From Cupriavidus nantongensis (GTDB lineage Bacteria > Pseudomonadota > Gammaproteobacteria > Burkholderiales > Burkholderiaceae): a DNA stretch of 64,000 nt. The stretch lies in NCBI RefSeq assembly GCF_001598055.1, contig NZ_CP014844.1, forward strand, positions 2,658,967 to 2,722,966, read 5' to 3'. Numbering within the stretch: position 1 is the stretch's first letter; each line of letters begins with the position of its first letter. The notes below the pieces were generated by a model that saw only the letters and a program-made list of their open reading frames with translations, searched no databases and was not told the DNA's origin. Shown here in pieces: positions 44,670-52,994 of the stretch. Both the position numbers and the translations under genes were made by a program.

Positions 44670-45786
44670 GAGCTTGCCCGATCCCTGGCACTTTGGCCGC
44701 CCCGAGTTGGCGAAGGCGTATCTGCATGCGTTCGACTTAAAGCTATCTGCAGCTCGCGGACTGTTCGCTCGCCGGCGAATGGGCAAGACCGAGTTCTTGC
44801 GCAGAGACCTGATGCCGGCGGCTGTCGAGCACGGTTACCTCACCGCGTACACAAACCTCTGGGATAACCGGACCTCGCCTGAAACGGCCCTTGTGGCAGC
44901 ACTTGGCGAAGCCCTCGAACCCAAAGGGGCCGCTGCAATGTTGTCCAAGCTTCGCGTCCCGGTCAAGAAGGTGAAGGCCAGCGCGAAAATTCCAGGTGGG
45001 GTAGAGGGCTCATTGGAAGCCGAGCTAGGAAAGGTTGGCGTAGACCGGACCGCGGCGCTGCATGAAGTACTAAAGCAGCTTGACCGCACCAAGAAGCCGC
45101 TGCTCCTCGTGATTGACGAGGCCCAAGTCCTGGCCGGCGCGGACCACAGCGATTTCGCTCACGCTCTGCGCGCGGCGCTCGATATCCGCAAGGATCGCAT
45201 CAAAGTCATCTTCGCCGGCAGTTCCGAGACGACCCTTCGCGCCATGTTTGCGAGGGCGTCGGAGCCGTTCTTCAATTGGGCCCCTCTGGAGCCGTTTCCC
45301 TTGCTCGGGGATGAGTTCGTTGCCTTCACGGTCAAGCTCTTGAACAGCATGGCACGTCAGAAGCTAACGCTGGAGCAGGGTATGCGCGCATTCGACGAAC
45401 TGCATCGCACTCCGGAGTTCTTCAAACGGTTTATCGAAAGATATATGCTCTATCAACCGCAGGGAGACGTCGCAGCGCTTGCTTACACAAAGGCTTCCGT
45501 GTTCTCCGACGAACACTCGCTCACTCAGTGGCACAAGCTTAAGCCCGCTGACCGGGCGATTCTATACCTGCTAGCACGTGGCGAGTCCGATTTGCATTCC
45601 AGCGCAACACTAGAAAAGCTCAGTACCATGCTTGGCAAGCCAGCCACCCGGAACACTACGGCTCACGCACTGCGACGTTTGCTGGCCGATAACGTCGTGA
45701 CCCGTTTGGCCATGGGCGACTACCGCATCGAAGACGAAGCGTTCGCCGAGTGGATTCGCAAGCGTCAGGAGCCTGCGCCGGAGTGA
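44653..45786 (+). CDS. Orphan AAA-type P-loop ATPase with C-terminal winged helix
   Basis: 377 aa. Walker A is a variant, ARRRMGKTEF (39-48), where the usual first Gly is Ala; Walker B is LLLVIDEAQVL (150-160). A sensor-like FAGSSET follows near 194-200 (IKVIFAGSSETTLR), and the C-terminal 100 residues (TLEKLSTMLGKPATRNTTAH, ALRRLLADNVVTRL) look like a winged helix. The fold resembles ORC/Cdc6-like or STAND ATPases. Lower GC and codon use unlike its neighbours suggest transfer. No partner is recognisable apart from IS and H-NS scraps upstream. A defence or mobile-element role is possible but unproven. The ATG has only a weak ribosome site. Confidence 0.8.
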   Translation: MRTDEKSLPDPWHFGRPELAKAYLHAFDLKLSAARGLFARRRMGKTEFLRRDLMPAAVEHGYLTAYTNLWDNRTSPETALVAALGEALEPKGAAAMLSKLRVPVKKVKASAKIPGGVEGSLEAELGKVGVDRTAALHEVLKQLDRTKKPLLLVIDEAQVLAGADHSDFAHALRAALDIRKDRIKVIFAGSSETTLRAMFARASEPFFNWAPLEPFPLLGDEFVAFTVKLLNSMARQKLTLEQGMRAFDELHRTPEFFKRFIERYMLYQPQGDVAALAYTKASVFSDEHSLTQWHKLKPADRAILYLLARGESDLHSSATLEKLSTMLGKPATRNTTAHALRRLLADNVVTRLAMGDYRIEDEAFAEWIRKRQEPAPE

Positions 45787-45826
45787 CCTGATTCGGTAAG
45801 CCTTCAAACGAAGGGGACACGACCTA

Positions 45827-46000
45827 ATGGTTGAGGCAGACACGCGTCCTTTTGTACATATCGCCCGATCTAGCCCGTTCGTTCGCCGTGGTGTCGCTTC
45901 TTGGGGCGGACGCAATGACGTACCAATGGGTATCTTGGAGCCAAGTCAGATAATTGGCTTGGCTACGCAGGCTGCGTTAACGCTTCAATGGTGTGGTTAG
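45827..46000 (+). CDS. Possible small ORF after the ATPase gene
   Basis: 57 codons (MVEADTRPFVHIARSSPFVR, GVASWGGRNDVPMGILEPSQ, ALTLQWCG) with AAGGGG about 10 bp upstream. Not recognised. Its 3' end overlaps the convergent cupin gene by 24 bp. It may be a real companion of the ATPase or chance; codon composition does not decide. Confidence 0.25.
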   Translation: MVEADTRPFVHIARSSPFVRRGVASWGGRNDVPMGILEPSQIIGLATQAALTLQWCG

Positions 46001-46435
46001 CACGGTCTCATTCGTGTCCACGACGAACACCGCAAGCAGCTTGGCGGGCTCGGTCTTGCTCGCGTTGGCGCTGACGTCGTGCCGGTCGCCAGGCATTTCG
46101 GTGAAGTTCTGCCCCTTCGTGAACGTGCGAAGTGGTCCTCCGTTGAGTTGGTTCAGCACGGCGCCTTCCAGCACTGTTGCGTAAATCATTGCCGACTTGG
46201 CGTGGGTATGCGCGGCGTTGACGCCCCCCGGCTCATACTCCACCAGTACGCCCTTGACACTCTTGCCCGGCAAGTTAGGGATTTCCTGCTGGTACACGAG
46301 CGTGACTTTCACGCCCGTGGAGGTGGTTGCCAATCCTTGCACTGGCACAGTTGCCTGATGGCCGGAATGGTCTTGGGCGAAGGCTGCCTGCAAGGGCAGG
46401 GCGGCCAAGATCATAGACGCGATAAGGAGCTTCAT
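45977..46435 (-). CDS. Secreted cupin-domain protein
   Basis: 152 aa. Signal peptide MKLLIASMILAALPLQAAFA with cleavage near residue 20 (AFA-QDHS). The cupin barrel motifs are EYEPGGVNAAHTHAKSAMIY (metal-type His-X-His) and GQNFTEMPGDRHDVSAN. Such small periplasmic cupins are often found beside oxidoreductases and NmrA-like genes. The start at 46435 was chosen from the signal peptide; earlier codons in the same frame belong to a decayed gene. Confidence 0.82.
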   Translation of the reverse strand: MKLLIASMILAALPLQAAFAQDHSGHQATVPVQGLATTSTGVKVTLVYQQEIPNLPGKSVKGVLVEYEPGGVNAAHTHAKSAMIYATVLEGAVLNQLNGGPLRTFTKGQNFTEMPGDRHDVSANASKTEPAKLLAVFVVDTNETVLTTPLKR

Positions 46436-46478
46436 GCTGTGTCTCCGGTGGGTGTAGGTATATCGCTCACAGTCGATA

Positions 46479-46722
46479 TCAGCAGACGGGCTGTTGGCGT
46501 TGAAACCAAGCGCCCTGTGTAGCCGCGCCAAGTCGAGCGTCGCCGAGGGAGGGGCACGAGGGACATCTCGCCGACGGTCCCGCCCGAAGTACTTCGCTTC
46601 GGGGTCGCGAGCTACCTGGCATGTGTCACCGCTCATAGCCACGTGGCAGCTGACAATGTCGTCGAACGGTTGACTCTCCGGACCGGCGATTTCGTCGATG
46701 CCATTGACTGGAGCCGCCACGG
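46479..46722 (-). pseudogene. Decayed C-terminus of an NmrA-like gene
   Basis: AAPVNGIDEIAGPESQPFDD then GDTCQVARDPEAKYFG aligns with AAPLNGTIDIAGPDRAPFAE ... of the intact gene just upstream (46730-47485). After KYFG the match continues in a second frame (VGEMSLVPL) and then a third (GDARLGAATQGAWF), before a stop at 46479-46481. So at least two frameshifts have occurred. The remnant starts 8 bp beyond the stop of the intact copy. Confidence 0.75.
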
Positions 46723-46729
46723 CGGGGAT

Positions 46730-47485
46730 TTACTCCACATGAGCGCGCGCCAGCCACTGATCAAGACTGGTGCGGCCTATCCGCGCGTCCCCCAGCGGCA
46801 CGAGCGACAGTTCCTCGACGTGGCCGCCGTAATATCGCGCGTCACGATCTGTCACGACGGTGCGCGAGTCGCCCACCGACTTCAGATAGCGCGAAACGAT
46901 CTCCGCGAAGGGCGCGCGATCCGGTCCGGCGATGTCGATGGTGCCGTTTAGCGGCGCCGCCAGCGCGACCTGCGCAAGCGCTGCCGCGACGTCATCCGCA
47001 GCGATCGGCTGGAACAGCCCGTCACCCATGCGCACAGTGCCACCATCATCCATGCCGTAGTCCGCAATGCCGCCGATGAATTCCATGAACTGCGTGGCGC
47101 GCACGATCGTGTACGGCACACCGGCCGCGTCGATCACCGCTTCCTGTGCAACCTTGGCCGTGAAGTACGCGTTGTCGGGCATGCGGTCGGTACCGACGAT
47201 CGACAGCGCGACGTGATGGCGCACGCCCGCGGCCACCTCGGCCTTGCCGAGATTGCGTGCCGAGGTGCGGAAGAAGTCGAGCACCGCCTGCGGCTCCCAA
47301 GACGGCGCATTCGTCACGTCAACGACCACATCCGCATTCACCAGTGCATGGCTTAGGCCTTCGCCCGTCACCGTGTTGACACCGGTACGCGGCGATGCGG
47401 CGACTGCCGTATGGCCCGCCTCATTGAGCAGCGTGACAAGACGTGAGCCGATCAGGCCAGAACCACCGATTACAACGATCTTCAT
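46730..47485 (-). CDS. NmrA/SDR-type NAD(P)-binding protein
   Basis: 251 aa atypical short-chain dehydrogenase. Rossmann motif MKIVVIGGSGLIGSRLVTLL; conserved VDVTNAPSWEP; SIVGTDRMPDNAYF; and FQPIAADDVAAALAQ. Members act as NADPH sensors or reductases of small carbonyls. Start at 47485. It is divergent from a MocR-type regulator across a 189-bp gap, a common pairing where the regulator controls the divergent gene. The third gene downstream is a cupin. Confidence 0.85.
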   Translation of the reverse strand: MKIVVIGGSGLIGSRLVTLLNEAGHTAVAASPRTGVNTVTGEGLSHALVNADVVVDVTNAPSWEPQAVLDFFRTSARNLGKAEVAAGVRHHVALSIVGTDRMPDNAYFTAKVAQEAVIDAAGVPYTIVRATQFMEFIGGIADYGMDDGGTVRMGDGLFQPIAADDVAAALAQVALAAPLNGTIDIAGPDRAPFAEIVSRYLKSVGDSRTVVTDRDARYYGGHVEELSLVPLGDARIGRTSLDQWLARAHVE

Positions 47486-47674
47486 GGCAGATTCTCCATA
47501 TGAGGGTAGAGGAACGCGCTGCGCACCTGGTGTGGCGGCATCACTGAAAGTGACTGTCCCCGTCGCATCGCATGAGGCCATTGTGGAACAATCATGCCCT
47601 ATGGATAAGGGCCAAGAATTAACCATTCGACTAGTCCAAGTTCTTTCTGCACCCCTTTTGCCCGCGAGACTGTC

Positions 47675-49204
47675 ATGACCGTACGAAACCCGACGTTGGC
47701 CATTGAGATCGACCGCCAGAAGCCGTTGCCGATCTATCTGCAGATTTGCGAGCGTTTCAGAACGGCGATTGCGGCGGGACATCTTCGCCCGGGTGATCGG
47801 GTGCCGGCGTTGCGCGGCCTCGCCGCGCAGTTGAGCACGGCGCGAGGCACCGTCGAACTGGCCTATACGATCCTTGTCGACGAGGGCTACTTGCAGATGC
47901 GTGGCGCTGCCGGCACTTTTGTATCGCCTTCGCTATCAGAATCCCTGATGCAAGCGGCACCTGCAGGCGGCAGCCAGGATGCCCCTGACGCGCAGACCAC
48001 TGAAGCCGCTGGCGCAGCGAAGACGCCAGACGCATCACCCAGCGGCCAGCCAAGGGCACGCCAGTCGGCGATCGCCGTCGCCCTGAGCGGCGAGCCGCGA
48101 GCCTTGCAGCCAGGGCTCCCGGCGCTTGATGCATTTCCACGCAAGATATGGAGCCGGCTCGTTACGCGGCGTGCGCGCAGCGGCGAACGCACTTTGCTTG
48201 CCTACCCGGATCCGGTGGGCTATCTGCCGCTGCGCGAGCATATCGCCACCTATCTTGGCCTGTCGCGTGGCGTCACGTGTCTGCCCGACCAGGTGTTCAT
48301 TACCAGTGGCTACCGCGCGACGCTCGAGCTGGTATTGCGCAGTCTTGCGAGCCCCGGCGACCGCATGTGGTTCGAGGACCCCGGTTATCTGCTTGCGCGC
48401 AGCTTCCTGGCCGAGACCGGCGTGCAGCTCGTCCCGGTGCCCATCGATGAAGAAGGCATCGATGTCGAGCGCGGCATCGAACGGGACCCGGAGGCGCGCT
48501 TCGCGCTCGTCACGCCATCGCATCAGAGCTCCCTGGGGAACACGCTGTCGCTCGCAAGGCGCATGGCGTTGCTGACTTGGGCGGAGACAGGGTCTCGCTG
48601 GATTATCGAAGACGACTACGACAGCGAGTTCCGCTACCTGGGTCGACCCTTGCCGGCCTTGAAGAGCCTCGACCGGCATGACCGCGTGCTCTATTGCGGC
48701 ACGTTCAGCAAGGTGATGTTCCCCGGTCTGCGGCTCGCGTACACGGTGGTGCCGGAGCGCGCGGTCGAGCGTGTTGGACGGGTGGCGTGCAGCATGAATG
48801 CCGGCGCGCCAACGCTGTTTCAGGCGGCGTTGGCAGATTTCTTTGAACAGGGCCATTTTGCGCGGCATGTAAAGCGGATGCGCACGTTGTATGGACAGCG
48901 GCGCCTCTTGATTGCGCAAGCCTTGAAGCAGACGTTTGGCGAACAGCTGACCGTTGAATTGCCGTCCGGCGGAATCCAATTCTCAGTGCAATTCGCCGAG
49001 GCTGCCCATGGTCCGGTCGATGATGTCGCCGTTGCCTCGCGTGCCCGCCAGGCGGGACTTGCGGTGCTGCCACTTTCGATCTGGTATGCGCACGGCCGTA
49101 TGCGGGACACGCCGCGAGGCCTGGTGATGGGTTTCGCGAACATCACCGATGCGAACGAAGCGGGCCGTCTCGCGCGTACGTTACGGGCATGCCTGGATGG
49201 CTGA
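47675..49204 (+). CDS. MocR/PdxR-type transcriptional regulator
   Basis: 509 aa. N-terminal GntR-type winged helix (about 15-85: PIYLQICERFRTAIAAGHLR, AQLSTARGTVELAYTILVDE), then a linker and a fold-type I aminotransferase domain (about 130-505) with PLP Lys346 in CGTFSKVMFPG and the DDYDSEF loop. MocR proteins use PLP or an aldimine as effector. It is divergent from the NmrA-like gene, so that gene is its likely target. Confidence 0.9.
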   Translation: MTVRNPTLAIEIDRQKPLPIYLQICERFRTAIAAGHLRPGDRVPALRGLAAQLSTARGTVELAYTILVDEGYLQMRGAAGTFVSPSLSESLMQAAPAGGSQDAPDAQTTEAAGAAKTPDASPSGQPRARQSAIAVALSGEPRALQPGLPALDAFPRKIWSRLVTRRARSGERTLLAYPDPVGYLPLREHIATYLGLSRGVTCLPDQVFITSGYRATLELVLRSLASPGDRMWFEDPGYLLARSFLAETGVQLVPVPIDEEGIDVERGIERDPEARFALVTPSHQSSLGNTLSLARRMALLTWAETGSRWIIEDDYDSEFRYLGRPLPALKSLDRHDRVLYCGTFSKVMFPGLRLAYTVVPERAVERVGRVACSMNAGAPTLFQAALADFFEQGHFARHVKRMRTLYGQRRLLIAQALKQTFGEQLTVELPSGGIQFSVQFAEAAHGPVDDVAVASRARQAGLAVLPLSIWYAHGRMRDTPRGLVMGFANITDANEAGRLARTLRACLDG

Positions 49205-49224
49205 CTTGCGCGCCATGTTGCTGC

Positions 49225-49569
49225 TCAGGGTACATCCCGCACGGAGGCGCCGCACATACCCGCCCGCAAGCCAATGACGTAGTCCACCTGGTGACGGGCA
49301 ATCCTGACATCGCCCAGTTCGCGCTTGATCCTCAGGTGGTCAGGATGGCTAGCATATGAGTCTAATGCCTCCTGGGAATCGAACTCCGTGTAGAGCACCA
49401 CATCGCACGCGTAGTCGATGCGACTGACGTCGGCGCCCACCTCCAGAGCCGTCAGGCCCGGGATGACGCCAACCAGTCCGTGGAATGCAGCCTGTATGCG
49501 ACGCACGCCCTCGCTTTTTTCTTCCGGGGTCGAACCCTTCACCTTCCACATCACAATATGTTTGATCAT
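49225..49569 (-). CDS. Dabb-domain (stress-responsive A/B barrel) protein
   Basis: 114 aa. MIKHIVMWKVKG then GLVGVIPGLTALEVGADVSR and YASHPDHLRIKRELGDVR are the classic Dabb fold. Dimeric ferredoxin-like proteins with roles from cyclases to stress response. The start at 49569 is supported by GGTGGATA and the family N-terminus; longer in-frame extensions are Arg-rich. It lies downstream of the tcp genes on the same strand, so it may be cotranscribed and act on a tcp intermediate; unproven. Confidence 0.8.
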   Translation of the reverse strand: MIKHIVMWKVKGSTPEEKSEGVRRIQAAFHGLVGVIPGLTALEVGADVSRIDYACDVVLYTEFDSQEALDSYASHPDHLRIKRELGDVRIARHQVDYVIGLRAGMCGASVRDVP

Positions 49570-49639
49570 CGTTATCCACCCAATGGATATGTACCGTTGA
49601 GACGAGCCGCATTGCGGCCGCCAGAACCTCCGCCAGCGT

Positions 49640-49864
49640 TCAACGCGTGATTCGGTTCGCGAGCCAGCGAATGAACGGCGCCGCGACCACGACGACGGGT
49701 AGCATCGCCACCCACGAATACAAGTACGCACGCAGCCAATGCGAAACAAAGGTGCCTTCCGCCACGAACTGCATGCTTGCGATCGCCGATGCGACCGCAC
49801 ACGTGACGCCAGCCTGTATCACGCCAAACGCAAAATGGTTGTATTCCTTTGGAAGCTTCCACAT
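49640..49864 (-). CDS. DUF2798 small membrane protein
   Basis: 74 aa with two TM helices (FGVIQAGVTCAVASAIASMQ and LYSWVAMLPVVVVAAPFIRW). Family of two-helix inner-membrane proteins of unknown function. The ATG at 49864 (MWKLPKEYNHFAF) has an AAAGG site. It lies between tcpD and the Dabb gene on the same strand. Possibly a carry-on of the tcp operon. Confidence 0.7.
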   Translation of the reverse strand: MWKLPKEYNHFAFGVIQAGVTCAVASAIASMQFVAEGTFVSHWLRAYLYSWVAMLPVVVVAAPFIRWLANRITR

Positions 49865-49961
49865 CTCGTACCTTTGAATATTTGTCCGAAACGGTGACCT
49901 GTGCGAAAGCCTGCGGCGCTGCTGCGAATTGCGCAGGTAGCGGTCAAGCGTTACGCCGGCG

Positions 49962-51029
49962 TCAGACCGGCCGGCGTCCCTCCCAGGCGTTCTGCAGCAG
50001 TTCCCGGATCGCACCGGCTTCGAGCGGACGCGGATTGGGGTACTGGTTTTGCAACGCGATCTCGCACGCCTTGTCGAGTTCATCCTCGCGCATGCCGATT
50101 TGCTGCAAGCCGAGCGGGGCGCCGGTCGTACGTGCCAGGTCGAAAGCGCCTTGCGCAGCACTGGCTGCGCCCATGGCCTGCGCGATGGTGGCCATGGCAC
50201 CCGGTGCAGCCTTCTCGTTGTAGGCAAGCGCGTGCGGCAGGATGATGGTGTGCGTCTCGGCATGCGGCAGGTTGAAGCTGCCGCCAAGCGTGTGGCAGAG
50301 CTTGTGATGCAACGCCACTCCCACGGTGCCGAGCACGGCGCCGCACAACCATGCTCCGTACAAGGCTTGCGCGCGCGCTTCATGCAGCATGGCCGTATCC
50401 CGTTCGGTCGCGAGTACCGGCAACGCCGCTGCGATGGCCCGTATGCCCTCCGTCGCCATCAAATCCGAAATCGGGTTGCGGTCGTGGGCGTACAAGCCCT
50501 CTGCGGCGTGGGCCAGCGCATTGATGCCACTGGTGACGCTGACCGCAACCGGCAGCGAGTAAGTGAGTTCAGGATCGTAGATGACGATGCGCGGCAGCAC
50601 TTTCACGTCAATGCCTGTGCGCTTCAGTCCCGCATCGGTGAGGCCGTAGATCGCAGTCATCTCTGAGCCGGCATAGGTGGTGGGAATCGCCAGTACTGGC
50701 AGTCCCATTTCAAGTGCGATGGCCTTGGCAAGCCCGGTGGTAGAGCCGCCACCGATCGCCACCACGCTGTCGGCGCCCAGTTCAAATGCCATCGCACAGG
50801 CCGCGCGAGCCGCCTCGACCGGCACGTGCATCGCTGCACCACCGAAGATGCCGATCGCGCGGGCGCCAAGCAGGTCCACCACGTGTTCAGCCAGCGGGCG
50901 CTGTTCGGGTGTACTTAGCACCAGAACGCTTGACGCGCCCAGCGTATCGATTTCCTTGCCAACCCGCTGGATGGTGCCGGCGCCGAAGACGACGCGCTGG
51001 GCACGGGAGGAGTACTGGAATGCGTTCAT
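49962..51029 (-). CDS. tcpD: Maleylacetate reductase
   Basis: 355 aa iron-type alcohol dehydrogenase family enzyme. NAD site in VVAIGGGSTTGLAKAIALE (about 91-109), PTTYAGSEMTAIYGLTD, and the conserved His region (VALHHKLCHTLGG, LPHAETHTIILPHA). It reduces (chloro)maleylacetate to 3-oxoadipate, feeding the TCA cycle. In JMP134 TcpD takes the 2-chloromaleylacetate made by TcpC. Position last in tcpXABCYD agrees. GAGGAG-type ribosome site is present. Confidence 0.93.
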   Translation of the reverse strand: MNAFQYSSRAQRVVFGAGTIQRVGKEIDTLGASSVLVLSTPEQRPLAEHVVDLLGARAIGIFGGAAMHVPVEAARAACAMAFELGADSVVAIGGGSTTGLAKAIALEMGLPVLAIPTTYAGSEMTAIYGLTDAGLKRTGIDVKVLPRIVIYDPELTYSLPVAVSVTSGINALAHAAEGLYAHDRNPISDLMATEGIRAIAAALPVLATERDTAMLHEARAQALYGAWLCGAVLGTVGVALHHKLCHTLGGSFNLPHAETHTIILPHALAYNEKAAPGAMATIAQAMGAASAAQGAFDLARTTGAPLGLQQIGMREDELDKACEIALQNQYPNPRPLEAGAIRELLQNAWEGRRPV

Positions 51030-51068
51030 CGTAGGGCCTCCAATGCTGCTCGGTATGGCTCAGGCCAG

Positions 51069-52049
51069 TCAGAACGAGATTCGGCCCATGGCCCAGATGC
51101 GGTTGCCTTCGGGGCGATTGCGGGCGCCGAACTCAAACTGCCCTTTGAGCGAGAAGCTGACCTTGTCGGTGAGCTGGAAGCAGATATCCGGCCCCAGCGC
51201 CGTGACCCGGCCACGGTTGCCATTGCCGTTGACGCGCGCGCCGTTCTGCGTGTCGTCGGTCGTCTGGACGTAGTAATAGCCGTTCAGGCCCAGTGTCAGC
51301 CTCGGCGTTACCCGGTAGCCGGCACTGAACTCGATGGTCGCCTCGTTACCCGACTGGTAGCGGGTGGCCTCATTGCGCGTGTTGAAGCCGTAGCGGAGCT
51401 TGGCACTGATGTCGACGTTGCGCGTGGGGAACCAGGTGAAGGCGTAGCTCGGTGCAATCTGGTAGTAGTTCCGGCCGATATTGACGGGGTCGTGAACATC
51501 ATAGGCGCCGGTCTTGAGGTGGAACTCCACGCCCGCCATCTGGTGGAATGCGCCGCCGTGCCAGCCGAGGACCACCGGCGCCAGCGTCATGTCGGCCAGG
51601 CCAGTCTTGTTACCGCCTTTGGCGAGCGGCGGCAGGGGAACTTGTCTGGCCACTGACATGGCGAGATTCGCCGACACGACGGGCACCACCACGCGCGTTT
51701 CCAGGTTGGCGCCGAACAGCCTGACGTCGGGCCACACATACGACAACCGCGGCGCCAGCGCATCGAGGCGCAAGTGGAAACTGGCCAGCTTGGGGTTGTC
51801 GTGGCCGGTGTTGTCCTTGAAACTGCCCGCATCGTAGTGCTGGTAGAACAGCAGCCAGTTGGCGCCCTCGGGCAGCATCAGGCCGGAATAGAGATTGTCG
51901 ACCCCGATGGGGTAGGAGTTGCCGCCACCCTCGGTGGCGCGTGCCGGCACGCTGCTCGCCGCGCAGGCCGCGGCGAGGGCCAGCCGCCCGAACCGGACGG
52001 GCAGCAGTGCGCGCGCCCGCTGGGCCTTCGTGCCATCAATCGAACCCAT
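51069..52049 (-). CDS. tcpY: Outer-membrane phenol-degradation MetA-type protein
   Basis: 326 aa with a signal peptide of about 39 residues (RLALAAACAASSVPARA) and a beta-barrel-like body rich in alternating aromatic strands (YYQIAPSYAFTWFPTRNVDI, LGLNGYYYVQTTDDTQ) ending in a C-terminal Phe (GRISF). This is the Phenol_MetA_deg/SphA family, outer-membrane proteins linked to aromatic degradation, probably channels. The position between tcpC and tcpD makes it TcpY, whose role in JMP134 is unresolved. The start at 52049 comes from the signal peptide. Confidence 0.85.
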   Translation of the reverse strand: MGSIDGTKAQRARALLPVRFGRLALAAACAASSVPARATEGGGNSYPIGVDNLYSGLMLPEGANWLLFYQHYDAGSFKDNTGHDNPKLASFHLRLDALAPRLSYVWPDVRLFGANLETRVVVPVVSANLAMSVARQVPLPPLAKGGNKTGLADMTLAPVVLGWHGGAFHQMAGVEFHLKTGAYDVHDPVNIGRNYYQIAPSYAFTWFPTRNVDISAKLRYGFNTRNEATRYQSGNEATIEFSAGYRVTPRLTLGLNGYYYVQTTDDTQNGARVNGNGNRGRVTALGPDICFQLTDKVSFSLKGQFEFGARNRPEGNRIWAMGRISF

Positions 52050-52146
52050 TTGCCACTCCGAATGACCGCATGGAGCACCGGGCCGGAAGCCGCGGTGCGT
52101 GGTTGCATCCGCACCGCCCGCTCGGGCGGCGCGCCAGGTGCCGATG

Positions 52147-52977
52147 CTAGCGGGCTGGGTTGAGCACGAAGTCGAAGTCGAGCCGGTAGGTGCCATCGGT
52201 CAGGCGGACCCAGTCGCCGATCAGGGACGTGCGCACGCCGAACACGGCGTCGGAGTCGAGGTACTTGTCGCCGCGCCGGAAAACGTGCGTGACGAGTGTC
52301 TCGTAGCCAGGTGCATTGATCATGAAGTGCAGATGCGCGGGCCGCCATGGATGACGGCCGGTGGCGCGAAGTAGCTCGCCCACGGGGCCATCGTCAGGAA
52401 TCGGGTAGGCCTGTGCGACGATGGTGCGGAAGTGGAAGCGGCCATCATCGCCCGACTTCAGCACGCCACGGCCCTGTGCCACTTCCAGCCCTTCATACTG
52501 CACGTCATAGTGGCCGTCGGCGTCGGCCTGCCAGGTTTCCACCACGGCATCGGCAATTGGCCGCCCGTCCGCGCCTGTGACCCGTCCGTAGACCGTGCAG
52601 AGCTGGCCCCTGGCCCCGTTCGCCAGATCCGCGCCGTGCTCGTAGTGCGGCGCGCCCTCGACATGGAAGGGCCCGAACACGGTAGCCTCGGTGCAGCCAT
52701 CGGGCTTCTGGTGGTTCATTGCCACCGTCAGCATCGACAGGCCCAGCACATCGCTGAGCAGGATGAACTCCTGGCGCTTGTCGTCGCACTTCTGCCCGGT
52801 GGCGGTAAGGAACTCAATCCCGCGCATCCATTCGGCTTCGGTCAGCCTGATCTTGCGTGCGAAGTCGTGCAGGTGCCCCACGAGGCTGGTCATGATCTCC
52901 CTGGTGCGCCGGTCAGGCGTATCGGCCAGGCGCGCAATGACGGCGCTGGTCAGGTTATGCTGGTCGTACTCTTGTAT
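52147..52977 (-). CDS. tcpC: (6-chloro)hydroxyquinol 1,2-dioxygenase
   Basis: 276 aa if begun at the ATA codon 52977-52975; the first ATG is at 52893 (248 aa). Between them lies IQEYDQHNLTSAVIARLADT, which belongs to the family N-terminus. A perfect AAGGAG (52985-52990) stands 7 bp before the ATA. Intradiol dioxygenase ligands are Tyr in HYDVQYE, Tyr in QAYPIPDDG, and two His in RPAHLHFM. It opens 6-chlorohydroxyquinol to 2-chloromaleylacetate. Encoded between tcpB and tcpY. An ATA start, a sequence error, or internal initiation are the alternatives. Confidence 0.9.
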   Translation of the reverse strand: MQEYDQHNLTSAVIARLADTPDRRTREIMTSLVGHLHDFARKIRLTEAEWMRGIEFLTATGQKCDDKRQEFILLSDVLGLSMLTVAMNHQKPDGCTEATVFGPFHVEGAPHYEHGADLANGARGQLCTVYGRVTGADGRPIADAVVETWQADADGHYDVQYEGLEVAQGRGVLKSGDDGRFHFRTIVAQAYPIPDDGPVGELLRATGRHPWRPAHLHFMINAPGYETLVTHVFRRGDKYLDSDAVFGVRTSLIGDWVRLTDGTYRLDFDFVLNPAR

Positions 52978-52984
52978 GGCGAGA

Positions 52985-52990
52985 CTCCTT
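52985..52990 (-). promoter_or_regulatory. Ribosome-binding site of tcpC
   Basis: On the minus strand AAGGAG followed by a 7-nt spacer (TCTCGCC) and then ATA, not ATG. This spacing is ideal and identifies the ancestral start codon. Confidence 0.7.
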
Positions 52991-52994
52991 GCCG

